From the NCBI GenBank assembly GCA_003456125.1, contig DMPD01000207.1, positions 1 through 14,416 on the forward strand: a stretch of 14,416 nucleotides of DNA, read 5' to 3'. Positions 7,341 through 14,416 of the stretch are shown here, piece by piece. Both the position numbers and the translations under genes were made by a program. How positions within the stretch are numbered: the stretch's first letter is position 1; each line of letters starts with the position of its first letter. The stretch comes from Cyanobacteria bacterium UBA8156 (lineage in GTDB: Bacteria; Cyanobacteriota; Cyanobacteriia; Pseudanabaenales; Pseudanabaenaceae). A model generated the notes under the pieces. The model was not told the origin of the DNA. It saw nothing but the letters and a program-made list of their open reading frames with translations, and searched no databases.

Positions 7341-7383
7341 TCTCTCCTCTGCCCCCTTGGCAGAAGGGCTGGGGCTGAGGGCC
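7341..7383 (-). repeat. Small GC-rich hairpin repeat between the glycoside-hydrolase-like gene and mtnC
   Basis: On the minus strand, CTTCTGCC and GGCAGAGG (+ strand arms 7346-7353 and 7359-7366) form an 8-bp stem with one G-U pair and a 5-nt loop. The flanking sequence, with its CCCTCAGCCCCAGCCC run, looks like a degenerate member of the dispersed palindromic repeats of the form CCCCAGCCCCTCTCCCAAGG...GAGAGG that I recall from several cyanobacterial genomes. It has no T-run, so it is not a clear terminator. It could act as an RNA processing or stabilising hairpin between the two genes. Confidence 0.5.
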
Positions 7384-7384
7384 A

Positions 7385-8530
7385 TTACTTACGTCGGGGC
7401 CGGGGCCGTTGCTCCCCGTGCAACGTCTGAAACCCCCCGTCCCGCGCTCCCAGGGTTTCATAAAAGAAATAAGAGAAGCCGTCCAAGCCAAACAACCGGG
7501 ACAGCTGGACTTGATCCGAGATCAACCCCATATCCACATTCCGAATCCGCAAGCCCGTGAGCACCCCCACCGCCACGGGGAATTTAGCGCGGAGATCGTG
7601 CAATTCGGGGGCGGTCAATTCGGTGGCGTAGGTACCCAAATTGTCCCGATACACCTGCACAATCAATTCATCGATCAGCCCCAGACGGGCCCAACGGTAC
7701 CAATCTTGCAAGTAGGCCTGATAGGAAAATAGCCGGGGGTTCGGCGACAGGGATACCACCGCGTTGGGGCGATGGAAGCGCACCTTCGCAAAAATGCTGA
7801 CCCATAGATCCGTCAAAAAGCGCGCCCGCCAGCGCATCCATTCCGGGTCGCGGACAGCGCTTGGCGGTGCCTTGCCGTTGTGCTCCTGTTGGTAGAGCGC
7901 CACCGTGAACTCGTCGTAGCCCATGTCCACCGGCCAGCCAAAGTGATCGTCAAATTGGATGCCGTCCACCTCATACTTTTGGACAATTTCCTGCACCAGC
8001 TCCAACAGGAACTGCCGCACTTCGGGATGGGCCGGATTGAGGCGAACCAACCGCACTTCGTTGTTGGCCCCCAGGGTCACCAATGCCGAACCGTCTTGGC
8101 GACGGGTGACCCAGGTGGGGTTGCGCTTCACCAGTTCCGAATCTTCCGGGGCCATCAACCCGTATTCCAGCCAGGGAATCACCGCCATTTGCCGAGCCCG
8201 TCCCTCGGCGATCGCCTCCTGGAGCATATCTCGCCCTTGAAAGGCAGGGTTGGGATCGACGCTCACACCGGCGTATTTCGCCATGGTGGCACTGGGAAAC
8301 AGCGTATAGCCGCCGTTGTATACCACCGGATACAACGTATTGAACCGCAAACGCTGCAGCCGGGCGAGCGCCTGCCGCAGCCGCTCCCGCGAGAACAGCA
8401 CATCGCTATCGACATTGGTCAGCCACACCCCCCGCAATTCCGGCTGGAGATTGGTTTGGGCCCACACCGGTGGCGCAATCCAACAACCCAGACCGGCTAA
8501 CAGACCCAAAACCTTCGATCGCCATTCCAT
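7385..8530 (-). CDS. Secreted GHL10/DUF187 (YddW-like) glycoside-hydrolase-like protein
   Basis: The product is 381 residues. Residues 1-24 are a signal peptide: a positive N-terminus, a hydrophobic core LGLLAGLGCW and cleavage after PVWA before Q25. The mature part begins with ELRGVWLTNVDSDVLFS (31-47), typical of the GHL10 TIM barrel. It continues with FNTLYPVVYNGGYTLFPS (63-80), VIPWLEYG (117-124) and EVDGIQFDDHFGWP (187-200). The paired Asp D194-D195 are the usual candidate active-site acids. It should act outside the cytoplasmic membrane on a cell-wall or extracellular glycan, but the substrate is not known. The chosen ATG at 8528-8530 puts the signal peptide at the true N-terminus and lies about 20 nt after the predicted transcription start; a longer frame beginning with TTG at 8587 would overlap the promoter. 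The C-terminal tail RPRPRRK is basic and probably disordered. Confidence 0.88.
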   Translation of the reverse strand: MEWRSKVLGLLAGLGCWIAPPVWAQTNLQPELRGVWLTNVDSDVLFSRERLRQALARLQRLRFNTLYPVVYNGGYTLFPSATMAKYAGVSVDPNPAFQGRDMLQEAIAEGRARQMAVIPWLEYGLMAPEDSELVKRNPTWVTRRQDGSALVTLGANNEVRLVRLNPAHPEVRQFLLELVQEIVQKYEVDGIQFDDHFGWPVDMGYDEFTVALYQQEHNGKAPPSAVRDPEWMRWRARFLTDLWVSIFAKVRFHRPNAVVSLSPNPRLFSYQAYLQDWYRWARLGLIDELIVQVYRDNLGTYATELTAPELHDLRAKFPVAVGVLTGLRIRNVDMGLISDQVQLSRLFGLDGFSYFFYETLGARDGGFQTLHGEQRPRPRRK

Positions 8531-8557
8531 AGACCAACTCTCACACCGCAATCGCGC

Positions 8558-8587
8558 ATTGTAGCGGCGATCGCCCCCTGTTCTCAA
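8558..8587 (-). promoter_or_regulatory. Promoter of the glycoside-hydrolase-like gene
   Basis: On the minus strand, TTGAGA (+ 8582-8587) and TACAAT (+ 8558-8563) are separated by 18 nt. Each differs from the sigma-70 consensus at one position. Transcription would begin near 8551, about 20 nt before the ATG at 8530. A HIP1 site (8567-8574) lies in the spacer. Confidence 0.6.
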
Positions 8588-8598
8588 ATGTCCAGTCT

Positions 8599-8608
8599 CA
8601 AATATTTG
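8599..8608. promoter_or_regulatory. AT-rich palindrome CAAATATTTG beside the gyrB stop
   Basis: CAAATATTTG is a perfect 10-bp palindrome, directly after the gyrB stop codon and about 50 bp upstream of the predicted start of the next transcript. The 8-mer TCTCAAAT occurs twice here, at 8582-8589 (overlapping the -35) and at 8596-8603 (overlapping the palindrome). This could be a transcription factor site; no specific regulator is recognised. Confidence 0.3.
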
Positions 8609-8609
8609 G

Positions 8610-10655
<2,046 letters not shown>

Positions 10656-10709
10656 CTAGGAGCGGGTCAGCAGCTGAATCGGGACAAAAACGGGCAAAAC
10701 CTACTCCCT

Positions 10710-10718
10710 ATTATACCA
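10710..10718 (-). promoter_or_regulatory. Extended -10 promoter of gyrB
   Basis: On the minus strand TGGTATAAT is a perfect TATAAT with a TGn extension (TATAAT is + 10710-10715). The expected -35 position, about + 10733-10738, lies inside the downstream arm of the psaAB terminator hairpin and does not resemble TTGACA. Recognition would therefore rest on the extended -10. Transcription would start near 10703. Confidence 0.65.
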
Positions 10719-10725
10719 AATCGCC

Positions 10726-10757
10726 AAAAAGAAGCCCCCTGGTGACCCAGGGGACTT
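10726..10757 (-). terminator. Rho-independent terminator of psaAB
   Basis: On the minus strand AAGTCCCCTGG and CCAGGGGGCTT (+ arms 10747-10757 and 10732-10742) form an 11-bp stem with a single G-U pair and a GTCA loop. The tract CTTTTT (+ 10726-10731) follows immediately. It begins 26 nt after the psaB stop codon and should end the psaA-psaB transcript. Confidence 0.88.
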
Positions 10758-10783
10758 CCCATCAACTCAGACCAACCGCGAAC

Positions 10784-13015
10784 CTAGCCGCCAAAAGCTG
10801 TCGCCGTCGAAGCAATCACAAAAGCGGCATAGGTGAACACATACCCCACCGTGAAGTGAGCCAGACCCACCAACCGACCTTGCACAATCGACATCGCCAC
10901 CGGCTTGTCTTTCCAGCGAATGAGCTGCGCCAAGGGCGTGCGCTCGTGGGCCCACACCAAGGTTTCAATCAGCTCTTGCCAGTAACCCCGCCAGCTAATC
11001 AGGAACATGAAGCCCGTTGCCCACACCAAGTGACCAAACAGGAACATCCACGCCCACACCGAGATGTTGTTCATGCCGTAGGGGTTGTAGCCGTTGATCA
11101 ACTGGGCCGAGTTCAGCCACAGGTAATCCCGCAGCCAGCCCATGATCGTCACCGACGTTTCATTGAACTGGGCCACGTTCCCTTGCCAAACACCCAAGTG
11201 CTTCCAGTGCCAGTAGAAGGTCACCCAGCCAATGGTGTTCAGCATCCAGAACATCGCCAGGTAGAACGCATCCCACGCCGAAATGTCGCAGGTGCCGCCC
11301 CGACCCGGGCCGTCGCAAGGGAAGCTGTAGCCAAAGTCCTTCTTGTCCGGCATCAGCTTGGAACCCCGCGCATCCAACGCCCCTTTCACCAAGATCAGGG
11401 TGGTGGTGTGCAGCCCCAAGGCGATCGCGTGGTGCACCAAGAAGTCACCCGGGCCAATGGTCAAGAACAGCGAGTTGTTGCCTGCATTGATCGCTTCCAA
11501 CCAGCCGGGCAGCCACACGTTGCCGTTGTTCGGCCAAGCCGTGGTGGCAATGCTGTCGGCGTTCGACAACAACACATCAAACCCGTACAGCGCCTTCCCG
11601 TGGGAAGCCTGAATCCACTGCGCAAACACCGGCTCGATCAGGATTTGCTTCTCGGGCGTACCAAAGGCTTGCATCACGTCGTTGTGGACGTACAGCCCCA
11701 AGGTGTGGAAGCCCAAGAACAGCGAAACCCAAGACAAGTGCGAGATGATCGCTTCTTTGTGCTCCAGAACCCGCGCCAACACGTTGTTCTTGTTCGCTTC
11801 CGGATCGTAGTCCCGCACAAAGAAGATGGCCCCGTGGGCAAACGCCCCCACCATCAAGAAACCGGCAATGTATTGGTGGTGAGTGTACAGCGCCGCCTGG
11901 GTCGTGAAATCCTTCGCCATGAAAGCGTAGGGCGGCAGCGAGTACATGTGCTGCGCCACCAACGAGGTCACCACCCCCAAGCTGGCCAACGCCAAGCCCA
12001 ATTGGAAGTGCAACGAGTTGTTGATGGTGTCGTACAGACCCTTGTGGCCTTCACCGAGCAAGCCACCGAAGGGCGTGCCTTCCGGCGGCCGGTGCGTCGC
12101 CAAAATTTCCCGGATGCTGTGACCGATCCCAAAGTTGGTGCGGTACATGTGCCCGGCAATGATGAACAACACCGCGATCGCCAAGTGGTGGTGCGCCATG
12201 TCCGTCAACCACAGGGATTCCGTTTGCGGATGGAACCCACCGAGGAAGGTCAGGATGGCGGTACCCGCCCCTTGCGCCGTCCCAAACACGTGGTTGGCTG
12301 TATCGGGACTTTGGGCATAGACCCCCCAGTTCCCGGTAAAGAACGGTGCCAAACCAGCCGGGTGCGGCGGCATCGACAGGAAGTTATCCCAGCCCACATG
12401 CACCCCCCGCGATTCGGGAATGGCCACGTGCACCAAGTGCCCCGTCCACGCCAAAGAACTCACCCCAAACAGCGCTGCCAAGTGGTGGTTCAACCGCGAT
12501 TCCGCATTCTTAAACCACGCCAAGCTCGGCCGGAAACTCGGTTGCAAGTGCAACCAACCGGCGAACAGCAACACCGCCGACAGGATCAGCATCCAGATCG
12601 CACCCCAGTACAGGTCTTGCGCCGAACGCATCCCAATCGTGTACCACCAGTGGTAAATGCCCGAATAGGCAATGTTCACCGGGTTGCTGGCCCCTGCCTG
12701 CGAATAGGCCTCCACCGCCGCCTTGCCGAATTGGGGATCCCAAATCGCATGGGCGATCGGCTGCACGTTCAGGGGGTCTTTCACCCACTGCTCAAAGTTC
12801 CCCTGCCAAGCCACGTGAAACAGATTCCCCGAGGTCCACAGGAAGATGATGGCCAGGTGGCCAAAGTGCGACGCGAAAATCTTTTGATACAGACTTTCTT
12901 CGGTCACGTTGTCGTGACTTTCAAAATCGTTAGCCGTGGCGATCGCATACCAGAGCCGACGGGTCGTCGGGTCATTGGCAAGCGCCTGGCTAAACTTCGG
13001 AAATTTGGTTGCCAT
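10784..13015 (-). CDS. psaB: Photosystem I P700 chlorophyll a apoprotein A2
   Basis: The product is 743 residues, at the long end of the family (Synechocystis about 731, Thermosynechococcus about 741, from memory). With PsaA it binds P700, most of the antenna chlorophylls, phylloquinone and the FX 4Fe-4S cluster in the thylakoid membrane. FX ligands are C567 and C576 in [13 protein letters not shown]662 in [12 protein letters not shown] is the expected axial ligand of the P700 chlorophyll, and W679 in RGYWQEL is expected to stack on phylloquinone. The many conserved HH and H motifs of the eleven helices are intact. Two loops are longer than in Synechocystis as I recall it: about 306-325 ([20 protein letters not shown]) and AWPNNGNVW (493-501). 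The start at 13013-13015 has GAGAGGA 9 nt upstream. It follows psaA by 18 nt in the conserved psaA-psaB operon and is closed by a strong terminator. Confidence 0.98.
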   Translation of the reverse strand: MATKFPKFSQALANDPTTRRLWYAIATANDFESHDNVTEESLYQKIFASHFGHLAIIFLWTSGNLFHVAWQGNFEQWVKDPLNVQPIAHAIWDPQFGKAAVEAYSQAGASNPVNIAYSGIYHWWYTIGMRSAQDLYWGAIWMLILSAVLLFAGWLHLQPSFRPSLAWFKNAESRLNHHLAALFGVSSLAWTGHLVHVAIPESRGVHVGWDNFLSMPPHPAGLAPFFTGNWGVYAQSPDTANHVFGTAQGAGTAILTFLGGFHPQTESLWLTDMAHHHLAIAVLFIIAGHMYRTNFGIGHSIREILATHRPPEGTPFGGLLGEGHKGLYDTINNSLHFQLGLALASLGVVTSLVAQHMYSLPPYAFMAKDFTTQAALYTHHQYIAGFLMVGAFAHGAIFFVRDYDPEANKNNVLARVLEHKEAIISHLSWVSLFLGFHTLGLYVHNDVMQAFGTPEKQILIEPVFAQWIQASHGKALYGFDVLLSNADSIATTAWPNNGNVWLPGWLEAINAGNNSLFLTIGPGDFLVHHAIALGLHTTTLILVKGALDARGSKLMPDKKDFGYSFPCDGPGRGGTCDISAWDAFYLAMFWMLNTIGWVTFYWHWKHLGVWQGNVAQFNETSVTIMGWLRDYLWLNSAQLINGYNPYGMNNISVWAWMFLFGHLVWATGFMFLISWRGYWQELIETLVWAHERTPLAQLIRWKDKPVAMSIVQGRLVGLAHFTVGYVFTYAAFVIASTATAFGG

Positions 13016-13024
13016 GTTTCGTTT

Positions 13025-13031
13025 TCCTCTC
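13025..13031 (-). promoter_or_regulatory. Shine-Dalgarno of psaB
   Basis: GAGAGGA on the minus strand lies in the 18-nt psaA-psaB spacer, 9 nt before the psaB ATG. Confidence 0.7.
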
Positions 13032-13033
13032 GA

Positions 13034-14416
13034 TTAGCCGAGTGCAGCGAAGCGGGCCAGGAAGAACGCCCACGTCGTGACGATACCGCCCAGCAAATAG
13101 TGGGCCAAACCGACTGCCCGACCCTGAATGATGCTTAGAGCGCGGGGTTGAATCGCCGGTGCCACCTTCAACTTGTTGTGGGCCCACACGATGGATTCAA
13201 TCAGTTCTTGCCAGTAGCCGCGACCGCTGAACAAGAACATCAGGCTGAAGGCCCAGATAAAGTGCGCTCCCAAGAACAACAGACCGTAGGCCGACAGCGC
13301 CGAACCGTAGGACTGAATCACGTTCGAGGCTTGCGCCCACAAAAAGTCCCGCAACCAACCGTTGATCGTGATCGCACTCTGGGCAAAGTTGCCCAAGGTC
13401 ATGTTGGTCACGGTGCCATCGGGGTCTACCGTACCGAAGATATCCGACTGCATCTTCCAAGAGAAGTGGAAAATCACCACCGAAATGCAGTTGTACATCC
13501 AGAACAGACCCAAGAACACGTGATCCCAGCCCGATACTTGGCACGTGCCGCCGCGACCGGGGCCATCGCAAGGGAACCGGAAACCCAATTCCGACTTGTC
13601 GGGAATCAACCGCGAGTTGCGGGCATACAACACACCCTTCAGCAAAATCAGCACCGTCACGTGGATCGTGAAGGCGTGAATGTGGTGCACCATGAAGTCC
13701 GCTGTACCCAAGTTCATGTGGGCCATGGCCACCTTGCCGCCTACGGCAATCGTGTCGCCACCAAACACCGGGCTGACCGAGCTGGTCACCCAAGGCGCCG
13801 ACGACGAAATGAAGTTGGTGTGCAGGTCTTGCACCCACTGCGCAAAAATCGGTCGCAATTGAATCGCCGTATCCGAGAACATGTCTTGGGGCCGACCCAA
13901 CGCCCGCATGGTGTCGTTGTGGATGTACAGACCGAAGCTATGGAAGCCCAAGAAAATACACACCCAGTTCAAGTGCGAAATGATCGCATCCCGGTGCCGA
14001 ATCACCCGATCCAACACGTTGTTGGCGTTCACCGCCGGATCGTAGTCCCGCACCATGAAGATCGCCCCGTGGGCCGCTGCCCCGCAAATGCAGAAGGCAC
14101 CGATCCACATGTGGTGGGTGAACAACGAAATTTGGGTGGCGTAGTCAATGGCAATGTACGGATACGCCGGCATCGCGTACATGTGTTGGGCCACAATGAT
14201 GGTCAAGGAACCCAACATCGCCAGGTTGATCGCCAATTGGGCATGCCAAGAAGTGGTCAGCACTTCGTACAAGCCCTTGTGCCCTTCCCCGCCGATGATC
14301 AACGGATCTTTGTGGGCTTCCAGAATTTCCTTCATGCTGTGGCCGATGCCCCAGTTCGTCCGGTACATGTGCCCGGCAATGATGAACAAAGTGGCGATCG
14401 CCAAGTGGTGGTGGGC
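13034..14416 (-). CDS. psaA: Photosystem I P700 chlorophyll a apoprotein A1, 5' partial
   Basis: The frame is open to the right window edge and gives the C-terminal 460 residues of a protein normally about 755 long. The apparent TTG start at 14404 is internal: it is the Leu of the helix motif [20 protein letters not shown]. PsaA-specific features are present: [10 protein letters not shown] near the C-terminus, the FX ligands in [12 protein letters not shown], the P700 axial His in [14 protein letters not shown] and the phylloquinone-side RGYWQELIE. The stop is TAA at 13034-13036, 18 nt before psaB. The loop [18 protein letters not shown] (13763-13816) differs strongly from the Ala/Gly/Thr-rich version of this loop in the PsaA sequences I remember. 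A helix segment reads [15 protein letters not shown], with two Cys where most PsaA have small or aliphatic residues. The promoter of psaAB is outside the window. Confidence 0.98.
   Translation of the reverse strand, partial: AHHHLAIATLFIIAGHMYRTNWGIGHSMKEILEAHKDPLIIGGEGHKGLYEVLTTSWHAQLAINLAMLGSLTIIVAQHMYAMPAYPYIAIDYATQISLFTHHMWIGAFCICGAAAHGAIFMVRDYDPAVNANNVLDRVIRHRDAIISHLNWVCIFLGFHSFGLYIHNDTMRALGRPQDMFSDTAIQLRPIFAQWVQDLHTNFISSSAPWVTSSVSPVFGGDTIAVGGKVAMAHMNLGTADFMVHHIHAFTIHVTVLILLKGVLYARNSRLIPDKSELGFRFPCDGPGRGGTCQVSGWDHVFLGLFWMYNCISVVIFHFSWKMQSDIFGTVDPDGTVTNMTLGNFAQSAITINGWLRDFLWAQASNVIQSYGSALSAYGLLFLGAHFIWAFSLMFLFSGRGYWQELIESIVWAHNKLKVAPAIQPRALSIIQGRAVGLAHYLLGGIVTTWAFFLARFAALG

Noticed and set aside
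7305..7385. N-terminal extension of mtnC to 7385.
   Set aside because: The extra residues derive from a hairpin repeat, and a strong Shine-Dalgarno precedes the ATG at 7304.
8531..8587. N-terminal extension of the glycoside-hydrolase-like gene to a TTG at 8587.
   Set aside because: It would bury the signal peptide behind a basic segment and overlap a good -35/-10 promoter.
10742..13138. Very long open frame (about 798 codons) on the strand opposite psaB.
   Set aside because: Its translation is rich in His, Gln, Arg and Pro with no recognisable domain, and it is a mirror of the strong codon bias of psaB, which avoids TTA, CTA and TCA in the relevant frame. psaB is unambiguous.
14402..14404. 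TTG at 14404 as the start of psaA.
   Set aside because: It is a Leu codon inside a conserved transmembrane helix motif; the reading frame runs off the window.

Overview
The window is GC-rich chromosomal DNA from a cyanobacterium. It carries a psaA-psaB pair encoding the photosystem I reaction-centre core. It also contains 23 copies, counted by eye, of the HIP1 octamer GCGATCGC, about one per 630 bp, a density typical of HIP1-bearing cyanobacteria. The genus cannot be fixed from sequence alone. PsaB carries two loop features that differ from what I remember of Synechocystis PCC 6803 and partly resemble Thermosynechococcus.

Left half (1-4877, all + strand): the 3' end of a LOR/SDH-type (TIGR00300) gene, corresponding to the C-terminal half of cyanobacterial arginine dihydrolase/ornithine cyclodeaminase (AgrE/ArgZ). 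A promoter-like extended -10 follows. Next is a tight pair encoding pterin-4a-carbinolamine dehydratase and a SUI1/eIF1-like protein (8 nt apart). After a 133-nt leader region comes a second tight pair, a DusB-type tRNA-dihydrouridine synthase and a membrane-bound HAMP-PAS-SpoIIE phosphatase (2 nt apart, translationally coupled by context).

Right half (4885-14416, all - strand): reading in the direction of transcription, the genes are psaA (5' end outside the window), psaB, gyrB, a secreted GHL10/DUF187 glycoside-hydrolase-like protein, mtnC (methionine salvage) and a UbiB/ABC1-type atypical kinase. The two halves converge at 4878-4884 with only 7 bp between stop codons. A strong intrinsic terminator closes psaAB. 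A perfect extended -10 for gyrB lies just beyond it, so the gyrB -35 position falls inside the terminator hairpin. A -35/-10 pair lies between gyrB and the glycoside-hydrolase-like gene.

Most of this is housekeeping or photosynthesis DNA. I found no mobile element, CRISPR array, tRNA or rRNA, and no gene-free stretch over 300 bases; the longest gap is 197 nt, between psaB and gyrB. I do not see a convincing new multi-gene system. The points most worth a second look are the fused psaAB-terminator/gyrB-promoter element, the PsaB loop insertions (possible red-chlorophyll sites), the DusB-SpoIIE phosphatase coupling, homopolymer tracts at the phosphatase active site, and small repeats in the leader of dusB and beside the glycoside-hydrolase promoter. 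Several translation starts were moved downstream of the longest open frame on the basis of Shine-Dalgarno positions and family N-termini.
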